64,000 nt of DNA from Synechococcus sp. BO 8801 (lineage in GTDB: Bacteria; Cyanobacteriota; Cyanobacteriia; PCC-6307; Cyanobiaceae). The notes under the pieces were generated by a model. It worked only from the letters and a program-made list of their open reading frames with translations. It searched no databases and had not been told where the DNA came from. Shown here piece by piece: positions 31,445 to 40,016 of the stretch. The stretch covers positions 62,001 through 126,000 of the forward strand of contig NZ_NQKY01000005.1 of assembly GCF_002252675.1 (NCBI RefSeq), given 5' to 3'. How positions within the stretch are numbered: the stretch's first letter is position 1; each line of letters begins with the position of its first letter. A program made the translations under genes and the position numbers.

Positions 31445-32464
31445 ATGTCCTGTAGGAATGACGTCGAAAGTGATCAGACCATGGGCCCTGGCGACGTCAC
31501 GGTGGTTGTCGTTCCCCGTGAACGGTTCAGCGATGCGCTGCGATCGCTCGATTCCATCGAACGGAACACCGACCGTCCGTACGAGCTGATCTACATCGAC
31601 GGGAACTCACCGGCCGACCTGGCCGGGGCACTGCAGCGTCGCGCGGCGCAAGGGAACTTCCGCCTGATTCGCAGCGAGCAGCACCTCTCCCCCAATGCCG
31701 CCCGCAACCTGGCCCTGCCCCACATCACGACCCGGTACCTGGTCTTCGTCGACAACGATGTGATCGTCACCCCCGGCTGGCTCGGGACCCTGGTGGCCTG
31801 CGCCGAGCGCCACGGCTGCACCGCCGTCTGCCCCCTGACGTTTGAGGATGAGGCCTTCAGCGTCGTCCACCACGCCGGTGGCGAACTCCTGTGGAGGTCC
31901 ATGGGGCAGGGGCGCCGCTGGCTCACCGAACGGCGCCCCTGGAACCATCTGCCGCTGGCCAAGGTGAACCAGCCCCTGGTGGCCGGTCCCACCGAACTCA
32001 ATGAGTTCCACTGTGTTCTGGTCCGGACGGACTTCTTCGCGCAGAACGGGCCCCTCGACGAGGCGCTGCTGAGCATGGCCGAGGAGACGGACTTCTCGAT
32101 CGCCGTGGCGGAAAGCGGTGGCTCGATGGTGTTCGAGCCGGCCAGCCGGGTGAGCTACATCCCCCCCTCCCCCGAGAACCTGCTTCCGTCCGACAGGCCG
32201 TTCTTCGAGCTCCGCTGGTCCAGTGACTGGGTCAGGAGAAGCGTTGACCACATGGTGGCCAAGCACAACCTCGACCCGCTGTCGCCGGTGGCCAAGCACT
32301 GGCTGCGCTTTGTGTTCCAGCACCGCCATGCCTGTGCCACCGGCTCCAGGACGATGCCGACGCTGGACATCCTGTTCGGCGATTTCGGCTCCACCCTCGG
32401 CAAGCGGGAGAAGTGCGACCAGCTGCTGCGCCGGCTCTCGCCAGGCTCAGGCGGCGGCCGCTGA
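31445..32464 (+). CDS. family 2 glycosyltransferase
   Basis: The 339-residue protein shows the GT-A fold of family 2: the nucleotide-binding start VTVVVVPRERFSDALRSLDS, YELIYIDGNSP, ARNLALPHITTRYLVFVDND, where VDNDV takes the place of the metal-binding DxD, and an acidic acceptor region MAEETDFSIAVAESG. It should move a sugar from a nucleotide sugar to an unknown acceptor. The Met at 31481 (MGPGDVTVVVV) is an alternative start. It stands alone between hypothetical genes. Confidence 0.85.
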   Translation: MSCRNDVESDQTMGPGDVTVVVVPRERFSDALRSLDSIERNTDRPYELIYIDGNSPADLAGALQRRAAQGNFRLIRSEQHLSPNAARNLALPHITTRYLVFVDNDVIVTPGWLGTLVACAERHGCTAVCPLTFEDEAFSVVHHAGGELLWRSMGQGRRWLTERRPWNHLPLAKVNQPLVAGPTELNEFHCVLVRTDFFAQNGPLDEALLSMAEETDFSIAVAESGGSMVFEPASRVSYIPPSPENLLPSDRPFFELRWSSDWVRRSVDHMVAKHNLDPLSPVAKHWLRFVFQHRHACATGSRTMPTLDILFGDFGSTLGKREKCDQLLRRLSPGSGGGR

Positions 32465-32582
32465 GCGCCGCCACCGTCCCCCTCGCCTGGGGCCCTGTCG
32501 ACGAGGGCCCTGTCGACAAGCCGGAAAGCTCCGGCGAGCATGGCGGTTCGTGGGCCCGTCCCACGCCACCCGCCCCGGAGCC

Positions 32583-34007
32583 ATGGACAGCGTCGACGGC
32601 AAGATCATCGTGGGCAGCGAGGAGTGGTGCAGCTTCCCGGACGCCGGGCTGCCGGCGATCAAGGCCCGGGTGGATTCCGGTGCCGCCACCTCCGCCCTCC
32701 ACGCCACCAACATCGTGCCCTTCGAGCGCGACGGGTGCCCCTGGGTGAGCTTCGAGGTGCATCCCCTGCAGGGTGATCGGGTCGTGGTGGTGCGCCACGA
32801 GGCCCCGGTGGTGGCTCGGCGGGAGGTGCGCAACACCAGCGGCGTCTCAGAGAACCGCTACGTGATCCGGGAGCGGCTGGTGCTCGGCGAGCAGAGCTGG
32901 GAGGTGGAGCTGACCCTCGCCAACCGGGATGCCATGGGGTATCGGATGCTTCTCGGTCGCCAGGCGATGGTGGGCCGGATCCTGGTGGACCCGGAAGGCA
33001 GCCACCACCTGCGCAGCCTCAGCACCGAGGAGAGCCGGGCCCTCTATGCCCATGTCTGCCCGCGCGATGCCGGCCTGCGGATCGTGCTCCTGGCCAGCGA
33101 CCCCGATCTCTACAGCAACCGGCGCCTGATCGAGGCGGGCGAGGAACGGGGCCACCACATGCGGTTCCTCAACATCCGTCAGTGCTACATCCGCCTGGAT
33201 CCCCGCAACCCGGAGGTCCACTACCGCGGCGGTGACGTGCTCGGCGCGGTGGATGCGGTCATCCCCCGCATCCGTCCCAGCGTCACCTTCTACGGCTGCG
33301 CCGTGACGCGGCAGTTCGAGTCGATGGGGGTGCCGTCGCTCAACAGTGCCCAGGCGATCACCGCCTCCCGCGACAAGCTCTTTGCGTCCCAGGAATTCGT
33401 CCGCGCCGGGCTCAACACCCCCGTCACGGGCTTCGCCGATTCCCCCCTCGACACGGTGGATCTGATCCGCATGGTGGGCGGCGCCCCCCTGATCGTGAAG
33501 CTGCTGGAGGGGGCCCAGGGCAAGGGCGTGGTGCTGGCCGAAACCCAGAAGGCGGCCGAGAGCGTCATCAATGCCCTCCAGAGCCTCGACGCCAACCTGC
33601 TGGTGCAGGAGTTCATCAAGGAGGCCGGCGGCACGGATCTGCGCTGCTTCGTGGTCGGCGGCAAGGTGGTGGCCGCCATCGAGCGCACGGCCGCCGAGGG
33701 CGAGTTCCGGGCCAACCTCCACCAGGGGGGAACGGCCCGGACGGTGCAGCTGGAAGCGGCGGAGAAGCAGATGGCCGTCAAGGCCTGCAAGGCCCTGGGG
33801 CTGGATGTGGCCGGCGTCGACATCCTGCGTTCCCACCGCGGCCCCCTGCTGCTGGAGGTGAACTCCAGCCCGGGACTCGAGGGGATCGAGACCGCCACAG
33901 GCCTGGACCTGGCCGGCAAGATGATCCGCAAGCTGGAACGCAAGCTCGGCTGGGGACGGCCCCCGGCCGATGGCGCCATGGAGGCCCAGCCCGCGGCCCC
34001 GGCATGA
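32583..34007 (+). CDS. rimK: retropepsin-like protease fused to a RimK-type ATP-grasp ligase
   Basis: Residues 1-145 are a retropepsin-like aspartic-protease domain of the RimB/DUF785 type: KARVDSGAATSALHA with Asp31 as catalytic residue, then GYRMLLGRQAMVGRILVDP. Residues 155-465 are a RimK ATP-grasp ligase: VDAVIPRIRPSVTFYG, LNSAQAITASRDKLFASQ, PLIVKLLEGAQGKGVVLAET and the metal-binding LLLEVNSSPGLEG. RimK adds Glu residues to proteins such as ribosomal S6; RimB-type proteases process its products. Here both activities are in one chain, apparently intact. Confidence 0.9.
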   Translation: MDSVDGKIIVGSEEWCSFPDAGLPAIKARVDSGAATSALHATNIVPFERDGCPWVSFEVHPLQGDRVVVVRHEAPVVARREVRNTSGVSENRYVIRERLVLGEQSWEVELTLANRDAMGYRMLLGRQAMVGRILVDPEGSHHLRSLSTEESRALYAHVCPRDAGLRIVLLASDPDLYSNRRLIEAGEERGHHMRFLNIRQCYIRLDPRNPEVHYRGGDVLGAVDAVIPRIRPSVTFYGCAVTRQFESMGVPSLNSAQAITASRDKLFASQEFVRAGLNTPVTGFADSPLDTVDLIRMVGGAPLIVKLLEGAQGKGVVLAETQKAAESVINALQSLDANLLVQEFIKEAGGTDLRCFVVGGKVVAAIERTAAEGEFRANLHQGGTARTVQLEAAEKQMAVKACKALGLDVAGVDILRSHRGPLLLEVNSSPGLEGIETATGLDLAGKMIRKLERKLGWGRPPADGAMEAQPAAPA

Positions 34008-34031
34008 TCGCTCCGGCATGAGCGCCGCCCC

Positions 34032-34829
34032 ATGAGCACCCCCCCATCGGCCTACCTGGAGCTGGAGGCCGTCGAGGCCTGGCTGGGGCCCCGCCGCGTC
34101 TTCGAGGACCTCTCTCTGCGGCTCTACGGCGGCGAGCACACCGTGGTGCTGGGCCCCAACGGCTCCGGCAAGAGCTCCCTGGTCAAGCTGCTCAGCCGCG
34201 AGCTCTACCCCGTCGTCAAGCCCGGCTCCTGCCTGCGGATCTTCGGCAGCGAAACGGTGAATCTCTGGCAGCTGCGCGGCCGCATCGGTCTGGTGTCCCA
34301 GGATCTTCACGCCGCTTACGTCGGTCGGGTTCCAGCTGACGATGTGGTGCTCTCCGGCTTCTTCGGTTCGGTGGGCATCGGCCGCAGCCAGGTGGCCACC
34401 GAAGCCCAGAGGCGGCGCGTGGCAGACCTGATGCAGCAACTGGGGCTGGCCTATCTGGCAGAGCGCCCCTACGGCCAGCTCTCCGAGGGGCAGCGGCGGC
34501 GCCTGCTGCTGGCCCGGGCCCTGGTGCACGGCCCCGAGGTGCTGGTGCTGGATGAACCCACCAACGGGCTTGATCTGAAGGCGAAACACCAGCTGCTGGC
34601 GATCCTGCGCGAGCTGGCCCGCGGCGGCACCACCCTGCTGCTGGTGACCCACCAGATCGAGGCGGTGCTTCCCGAGATCCGCCGCTGCGTGCTGCTGCGC
34701 GAGGGCAAGGTGGTGGGCGACGGCCCCACCGACGCCCTGCTGCAGGACGCCCCCCTCAGCGCCCTGTTCGACACCCCCCTGCGGGTGTGCGAGGCGAACG
34801 GTTACCGGCAGGTGTTGCCGGCGGGCTGA
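34032..34829 (+). CDS. ABC transporter-type ATPase (ModF-like, orphan)
   Basis: The 265-residue protein is a single ABC ATPase: Walker A GPNGSGKSS, Q-loop region LVSQDLHAAYVG, signature LSEGQRRRLLLARAL, Walker B VLVLDEPTNGLD and a switch His in LLVTHQIEAV. The nearest type is ModF-like, with one ATPase domain and no obvious permease partner. It lies 24 bp after the RimK fusion and 9 bp before the MscS gene on the same strand, so it may be co-transcribed with both. Its transported substrate, if any, is unknown. Confidence 0.88.
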   Translation: MSTPPSAYLELEAVEAWLGPRRVFEDLSLRLYGGEHTVVLGPNGSGKSSLVKLLSRELYPVVKPGSCLRIFGSETVNLWQLRGRIGLVSQDLHAAYVGRVPADDVVLSGFFGSVGIGRSQVATEAQRRRVADLMQQLGLAYLAERPYGQLSEGQRRRLLLARALVHGPEVLVLDEPTNGLDLKAKHQLLAILRELARGGTTLLLVTHQIEAVLPEIRRCVLLREGKVVGDGPTDALLQDAPLSALFDTPLRVCEANGYRQVLPAG

Positions 34830-34838
34830 GCCGCCATC

Positions 34839-37067
34839 ATGCGGGACATGTGCCGCGGCTTCCGGATGCCCCGTCCGATCCGTCTGCCCCGTCCGGTCCG
34901 CCTGCTGCTGGCGTTCCTGATCGCCTGCCTGCTGCCGCTGACGGGCCTTGCGACGGCGGCCTTATCCGCGGGGCCGGGGGCCCCAGCTGCCGCCCAGCTC
35001 CGGGCCACCTACGTACCCCTGGAGAGCCAACCGTTCCATGGCCAGCTGCTGGAGCTGAAGCAGCAATGGACCGATGCCCCCCTCAACCAGGTGGTGGGGG
35101 ACAGCCCGCGGGCCACCCTGCTCAATTTCTACGTGGTGATGGCCCAGGTGAACCGGGACATCGCCCGGATCGAGGCCAAGGCTGAGGCGACACCCGGGCT
35201 GTTGTTGTCCAGCGCCTTGCGTCACGAACTGGCGCTGATCAACAGCTACTTCGAGGAGGCGGTGAAGGCCCTGGATGTGTCAGAGATTCCCCAGAGCATC
35301 CGGGCGGATTTCGCCGATGAATATGCCCTCAAGCTCAAGGTGATTCTCGATTACGTCTTCACCCACAGCCGCAAGCCTTTCGAGATTCCTGATGCGGCCG
35401 GGATGAAGGCCCTGAACGATGGACGGGTGAACCCCAGCGCCAGCTGGACCATCCCGGGCACCTCCATCACCCTGACGGATGAGGAGCCGGAGGATGGGCG
35501 TGATCGCGGCTACCGGTTCTCCGCCTTCACGGTGGCCCAGATCCCCAGCCTCTACGAGGAGATCAAGGATCAGCGAGCGCCATCTGCGGGCCCCTCGAGC
35601 CTGCTGACGCCAGCCATCTATGACGCCTTCAGCCTCCGGCCCGGCCATCTTCTGCCACCGAAGTGGTATCTGAGCATTCCCCGGAGCCTCCGGCAAACGG
35701 TGCTGGAGTCCCATCTCTGGGACCAGACCCTGTTCCAGATCGTGCTGGGTCTGCTGGCGCTGGTGGCCTTCGCCTTCGTTCAGTTCCGTCTGGTGCTGGC
35801 CCTGCTGGCCACCTACCGGATGACCGAACGGGCCGCCAGCCAACCACGCACACCGATGCAGATCTGGCAGGTCGACAACATCGCCTGGCAACGGGTGTTG
35901 CTGGCGGCCGTGGCCCTGCCCATGGCCCGTGTGGTGGAACTGCTGCTGGACCACTACGTCAACGTCACCGGCCTGCCCCTGCAGGTGTTGATGTACCTGC
36001 TCTACACGCTCTACTTCTGCTGGGCGGGGTTGTTCAGTTTCTTCCTGATGGAGGCCCTCGGCCGCAGCCTGGCCGAATGGGTCACGATCCTGCGCGGGCG
36101 GCGCAACGCCCTGCAGCTGAGCCGTGTCAGCAATCTGGTGATGCCCGTCTGCCGGGTCATGGGCGCCATCATCGGCGTCTCCCTGATGTACCGGCTGCTG
36201 ATCCTGCTGGGCCTGCCGGGCTCCACCGTCCTGGCCTTCTCTGCGGTGCCCGGCCTGGCCATCGGCCTCGGGGCCTCCAAGCTGCTGGGCAACCTGTTCG
36301 CCGGCCTGTCGATCCAGACCGACCGCCCCCTGCGGGTGGGGGAGTTCTGCCGCATCGGGAGCAATCTCGGCTACGTCACCAAGATCGGCCTGCGCTCCCT
36401 GGAGCTGCAGACCCACGAGAGCCGCATCACCATCCCTAATTCGGTCGTCGATGAGGAGACGATCGTCAACTACTCCCTGCGCTCGGATCAGGCGCAGGAT
36501 GCGGTGCAGCATGTCTTCGAGCTGCACCTGCCCCTGCCGGCCGAGCTCACCCCCGACCAGCTGGACGACCTGGTGCATTACGGCCGCCTGTACCTCACCG
36601 ATCTGCCGGGATTGTCCGCCGCCCAGGTGTTCCTTGACCAGGCGACAGCCGATGGGGAGCTGCTGCTGCGCTGCTGCGGTCAGATTCACGCCCCCAACTG
36701 GACCGACTACCTCACCCTGCGGGAAGCGGTCCTGCTGCGGCTGCGGCAGATCCTCGATCAGGTGATCCGCTCCCGCATGGTGATCGGCGTGGCCTACGAC
36801 ACCAGCCCCGAGCAGCTGCAGCGCATTCCGGAACTGATCGCCTCGCTGTTCGATGCCGAGCCCCTGGCCGCTTTCCGGGCCTGTCGGCTGATGGCCATCA
36901 ACGACTTCAGCTACGACTTCACCTACGACTACCGCTCCTCCCAGCCCACCTATGCGGCGTTCAAGGATGAGGTGGCCCGCCTCAACCGGGCCCTGCTGGC
37001 CCTGTTCGCCGCCGAGGGAATCGAGATCCCCTACCCCACCCAGGCGGAGGTCCAGCTGAATGGCTGA
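34839..37067 (+). CDS. MscS-family mechanosensitive ion channel
   Basis: The 742-residue protein has an N-terminal signal-like segment (VRLLLAFLIACLLPLTGLA), a periplasmic helical region to about residue 280, then several spans (FQIVLGLLALVAFAFVQFRL, VLLAAVALPMARVVELLLD, LLYTLYFCWAGLFSFFLME). The MscS core is clear: AVPGLAIGLGASKLLGNLFAG, the pore helix with its Gly/Ala pattern, then IQTDRPLRVGEFCRIG and ITIPNSVVDEETIVNYS. It opens under membrane tension. The start could be Met10 (34866). Its stop overlaps the next gene by 8 bp. Confidence 0.9.
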   Translation: MRDMCRGFRMPRPIRLPRPVRLLLAFLIACLLPLTGLATAALSAGPGAPAAAQLRATYVPLESQPFHGQLLELKQQWTDAPLNQVVGDSPRATLLNFYVVMAQVNRDIARIEAKAEATPGLLLSSALRHELALINSYFEEAVKALDVSEIPQSIRADFADEYALKLKVILDYVFTHSRKPFEIPDAAGMKALNDGRVNPSASWTIPGTSITLTDEEPEDGRDRGYRFSAFTVAQIPSLYEEIKDQRAPSAGPSSLLTPAIYDAFSLRPGHLLPPKWYLSIPRSLRQTVLESHLWDQTLFQIVLGLLALVAFAFVQFRLVLALLATYRMTERAASQPRTPMQIWQVDNIAWQRVLLAAVALPMARVVELLLDHYVNVTGLPLQVLMYLLYTLYFCWAGLFSFFLMEALGRSLAEWVTILRGRRNALQLSRVSNLVMPVCRVMGAIIGVSLMYRLLILLGLPGSTVLAFSAVPGLAIGLGASKLLGNLFAGLSIQTDRPLRVGEFCRIGSNLGYVTKIGLRSLELQTHESRITIPNSVVDEETIVNYSLRSDQAQDAVQHVFELHLPLPAELTPDQLDDLVHYGRLYLTDLPGLSAAQVFLDQATADGELLLRCCGQIHAPNWTDYLTLREAVLLRLRQILDQVIRSRMVIGVAYDTSPEQLQRIPELIASLFDAEPLAAFRACRLMAINDFSYDFTYDYRSSQPTYAAFKDEVARLNRALLALFAAEGIEIPYPTQAEVQLNG

Positions 37068-37647
37068 GCTGAGGCTCCAGACCCTGGCGGGCTGCGGCCT
37101 GGCGATCGGCGCCTATCCCCGCTTCCGCTACGACGCCCGAGGCGGCGGCGGGCTGGGCGAGCTCACCGCGGCGGATCCCGCCGGTATGGGCATCGGCCCT
37201 GGCACCGGCAGCCTCTGCTTCGATCCGGCTGGCCTGAGGATCCCGCCGCTCGACTGGCGCACCACCCGCTTCCTGGGGTTGCCGTTGCCCCCCGGACTGG
37301 CGATCACGATCCACCCGGAGCGGCTCGAGGGCCGCATCGACGGCGCCACCGGGGCGATGGCGCTGCACTTCCAGGCCCGCTTCCGCTTCGCCATCGGCTC
37401 CCTCTACCGCGCCCCCGACCTGATCGTCGCCACCACCCTCAGCACCGGTCCGGTGCAGGGCCGCCGCCACCGGGCCAGCGGCCAGCCCCTCGACGGCGAC
37501 GGCCGGGCGCTGCTGGTGGGGGTGGCCACCATCGCCCCCAGCGGCGACCCCTGGCTCGACCGGTTTCTGGGCTTGCCCGACGAGGCCCTCGCCCTGCTGC
37601 GCTGCCGCCTGGTGCCCAGGGCAGCAGAAGCCCAGGACTTACCTTGA
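37060..37647 (+). CDS. hypothetical protein
   Basis: I do not recognise this 195-residue protein. It starts inside the end of the MscS gene (8-bp overlap). It is beta-rich and soluble (LRLQTLAGCGLAIGAYPRFR, LGLPLPPGLAITIHPERL, ALHFQARFRFAIGSLYRA, LIVATTLSTGPVQG) and ends in a helical region. No signal peptide or catalytic motif is apparent. The coupling suggests it may act with the channel or its regulation, but this is only positional. Confidence 0.65.
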   Translation: MAELRLQTLAGCGLAIGAYPRFRYDARGGGGLGELTAADPAGMGIGPGTGSLCFDPAGLRIPPLDWRTTRFLGLPLPPGLAITIHPERLEGRIDGATGAMALHFQARFRFAIGSLYRAPDLIVATTLSTGPVQGRRHRASGQPLDGDGRALLVGVATIAPSGDPWLDRFLGLPDEALALLRCRLVPRAAEAQDLP

Positions 37648-37671
37648 CCCCCTGCCACGCCCGATCCCGCC

Positions 37672-38322
37672 ATGCACCCCCTGCCGCTGCATCTCGGCCC
37701 GGGCAGTGATCTGCGAGCCAGCCTCGAGCAGCTGGCGATCGAAGCCGGCGCCTCCGGCTTCGTGCTCGGCGTCGTCGGGGACCTCTCCCAGGCGGCCTTC
37801 CAGTGCCCGGGGCTGGAGGAGCCCACCGTGCTGCAGGGCCACCTGGAGATCATCACCCTGCAGGGCACCGTGGCGCCCCAGGGGGTGCACCTGCACCTGA
37901 GCCTCTCCGACGGCGACTGCCAGGTGTGGGGCGGCCACCTCGAGCACGGCAGCGTCGTGCTGCGGGGCGCCGACCTGCTGGTGGGCTTCCTGCCGCAGCC
38001 CGGAGCACCCCAGGATCCGGCGCAGGCCGCCGTGGCGACCGCAGCGGCCCGGCCCACCGTGCCCGCATCCCCGGCCCAGCCCCGGGTGGAGATCGCCGTG
38101 CGCAGCGGCTGCCCCTATTCGGCCCGAGCCCTGCGCATGCTGCGCACCCTCGGCATCCCCCATGGGGTGCAGCTCGCCGACGACGACGCGGCGCGGGCGG
38201 CGGTCGCCGAGCGCAGCGGCCTGACCTCCATGCCCCAGGTGTTCATCGATGGCCAGCCCATCGGCGGCTACGACGCCCTGGCCGATCTCCACGGCCGCGG
38301 CGAGCTCGACCACCTGCGCTGA
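37672..38322 (+). CDS. PCC/DUF296 domain fused to a glutaredoxin domain
   Basis: Residues 1-115 form a PCC (DUF296) domain: LHLGPGSDLRASLEQLA, GASGFVLGVVGDLSQAAF, LEIITLQGTVAPQGVHLHLS and WGGHLEHGSVVLRGADLLV, where HLHLS and GGHL are the domain's conserved loops. After a Pro/Ala-rich linker, residues 140-216 are a glutaredoxin: VEIAVRSGCPYSARALRML with a CPYS active site and LTSMPQVFIDGQPIGGYDAL as the glutathione loop. It should bind or reduce a thiol partner using glutathione. The PCC role here is unknown. The two-domain chain is unusual. Confidence 0.85.
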   Translation: MHPLPLHLGPGSDLRASLEQLAIEAGASGFVLGVVGDLSQAAFQCPGLEEPTVLQGHLEIITLQGTVAPQGVHLHLSLSDGDCQVWGGHLEHGSVVLRGADLLVGFLPQPGAPQDPAQAAVATAAARPTVPASPAQPRVEIAVRSGCPYSARALRMLRTLGIPHGVQLADDDAARAAVAERSGLTSMPQVFIDGQPIGGYDALADLHGRGELDHLR

Positions 38323-38331
38323 AGGGGCCCC

Positions 38332-38955
38332 CTAGCGGGACAGCTCTGGAAACTGCTCCTTCAGCCGGGCCAGCTTCGGCTGGTCATGGGCGACCACGTA
38401 GGGATGGGTCGGGTTGCGGGCGACGAAGTCCTGGTGGTAGGCCTCGGCCGGGGTGAAGCCCCGCCAGACCTCCACCGTGGTGGCGATCGGCCGGGGCAGC
38501 GCGCCGGAGCGATCCAGCTGGGCGATGGTGGCCTCAGCCACCCGGCGCTGTTCCGGGTCGGTGGGGAAGATCGCTGAGCGGTACTGGGGGCCCACATCCG
38601 GACCCTGGCGGTTGAGCTCGGTGGGATCGTGGGCCACGGAGAAGAACACCTTCAGCAGCTCCCCGTAGCTCACCCGGGCTGGGTCGTAGGTGATGCGGAT
38701 GCCCTCGGCGTGGCCGGTGTCGCCACCGCTCACCCGTTCGTAGGCGGCGGTGGCCGGGCTGCCGCCGGCGTACCCGGTCACCACCTCGGTGACGCCCCGC
38801 ACCTGTTCGAACACCGCTTCCATGCCCCAGAAGCACCCTCCTGCCAGCACCGCCGTGGCGCGTGGCGGTACGGCCGCAGACAGCGGCAAGGCCAGCAGGC
38901 CGGCAGCCACAGCACCGATGGCGGCGGCTGAGGTGAGGTGTGGTGGCAGTCGCAT
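38332..38955 (-). CDS. msrA: exported peptide methionine-(S)-sulfoxide reductase
   Basis: A signal peptide is visible (IGAVAAGLLALPLSAAVPPRA). The mature part is a full MsrA: GGCFWGMEAVFEQVRGV with the nucleophilic Cys, TEVVTGYAGGSPATAAYERV, GDTGHAEGIRITYDP and ILT/VEVWRGFTPAEAYHQDF. It repairs oxidised methionine in exported or lumenal proteins. Recycling Cys residues usual near the C-terminus are not seen, as in some one-Cys forms. It is convergent with the PCC-glutaredoxin gene, just 10 bp away. Confidence 0.92.
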   Translation of the reverse strand: MRLPPHLTSAAAIGAVAAGLLALPLSAAVPPRATAVLAGGCFWGMEAVFEQVRGVTEVVTGYAGGSPATAAYERVSGGDTGHAEGIRITYDPARVSYGELLKVFFSVAHDPTELNRQGPDVGPQYRSAIFPTDPEQRRVAEATIAQLDRSGALPRPIATTVEVWRGFTPAEAYHQDFVARNPTHPYVVAHDQPKLARLKEQFPELSR

Positions 38956-39041
38956 CCTTCGGTACCCGGTGGCTGGAAGGATTACCGGCCGGGGCCCTTG
39001 ACGGATTTACCCGTAAGGTCGATCAGAGCGAAGGAACCTCC

Positions 39042-39323
39042 ATGGCTGCCCGCCTCGCCATCGGCCCGGTGGACGTGAGTCCGGAGGTGCGCGAGTGGGT
39101 GGATGCCGAGACCCTGCAGCGGCTGGTGGCTCGACACCGCCGGGGCGACTGGGGCGTGGTGGATTCCCGCGATGCCCGCGACAACACCATCGCCGCCTAC
39201 CGGCAGCAGGGGTCGCTGCGCAGCGTCTTCGATCTCGGCCAGGGGCTGCAGGTGTGGATCCTCACCCATGACCTCGGCACCGATCGGCTGCACACCCTGG
39301 TGCTGCTGCCCAGCGACGAGTAG
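39042..39323 (+). CDS. small hypothetical protein, 93 residues
   Basis: I do not recognise the family. The ATG at 39042 has AAGGAACC just upstream and the protein (MAARLAIGPVDVSPEVREWV, RLVARHRRGDWGVVDSRDA, GLQVWILTHDLGTDRLHTLV) reads as a complete two-layer small domain. Several picocyanobacterial small proteins look like this, but no motif gives a function. It lies divergent from msrA. Confidence 0.6.
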   Translation: MAARLAIGPVDVSPEVREWVDAETLQRLVARHRRGDWGVVDSRDARDNTIAAYRQQGSLRSVFDLGQGLQVWILTHDLGTDRLHTLVLLPSDE

Positions 39324-39457
39324 CCCGCTGGTGGGCTGTCGGTCCCGTACGAATGTCGCCGCTGCCCCGTGGCCTTGCCTTCACAATTTCTTTCGTCAGC
39401 TTGTGTTGCCTCCCCTCTGGACGTTGCGGCTGGATGATGTACAAGGGTGGATAGGTC

Positions 39458-39730
39458 GTGGGAAGAATGGTGACGATCGAGCTCCCGCAGCCCAGGCGTC
39501 AGGCCCGCTCCTCCGGCGAGGTGCGCTCTTCCGCTGAGGGCTGGTCTCCGGCTGACGAACTGGCCGCCCTTGAAACCGTCTGGGCCAGCCTCTGCCAGGA
39601 CGCGGCGAGCCCCGCCCCCTCCCTCCAGCTGCCGGTGATTTCCCGCTCCAACCCCAGCCTTGCGGCTGATGGTCGGCCCCAGCGCCAACGCCAGCCTCGC
39701 CGAATTGATTCCGAGCGGATCGCCTCCTGA
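39458..39730 (+). CDS. possible small protein, weak evidence
   Basis: A 90-codon open frame starting at GTG 39458 (or ATG 39467). The sequence (MVTIELPQPRRQARSSGEVR, LAALETVWASLCQDAASP) is basic and low in structure, with no recognised domain. It could be a conserved small protein or chance. The frame ends about 290 bp before the phycobilisome linker gene. Confidence 0.35.
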   Translation: MGRMVTIELPQPRRQARSSGEVRSSAEGWSPADELAALETVWASLCQDAASPAPSLQLPVISRSNPSLAADGRPQRQRQPRRIDSERIAS

Positions 39731-40016
39731 AGAGCTTGTTGCTCTTTCGCAATCTTTTTCTTTCGCAATCATTCGGGCGAAGGTGCAAACCTTCGTGGTG
39801 AAGGAATGTATGGATCCTTTTCCAGGCACTGAGCGCTGTAACGATTCTGTTTGTTTTCCCAGGAATCGGCTGAGAATCGCTGCTTGACATCGCCGGCGGG
39901 CAAGGCCTTCCGGGGAATCCCTTTCCGTTGGTCTCCCGCACCGGTACCTGCCTGAATCCGCCAGGCGGGCCGCCCGCGGCGATGCTCCTCCCTCTGCCCT
40001 TTGCGTTGTTTCCACC
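39731..40016. other. upstream region of the phycobilisome linker gene
   Basis: This region of nearly 290 bp is less GC-rich in its first half (TTGCTCTTTCGCAATC TTTTTCTTTCGCAATC as a direct repeat unit near 39738-39772, with TTTCGCAATC twice). It probably contains the promoter and leader of the linker gene. The direct repeat could be a regulatory site, but no known light-response motif is recognised. Confidence 0.4.

Noticed and set aside
32847-34652. 601-codon open frame on the minus strand opposite the RimK fusion and ABC ATPase
   Set aside because: It is a mirror of two genes with clear motifs; Gly/His/Gln-rich translation without a domain is typical of antisense frames in high-GC DNA.
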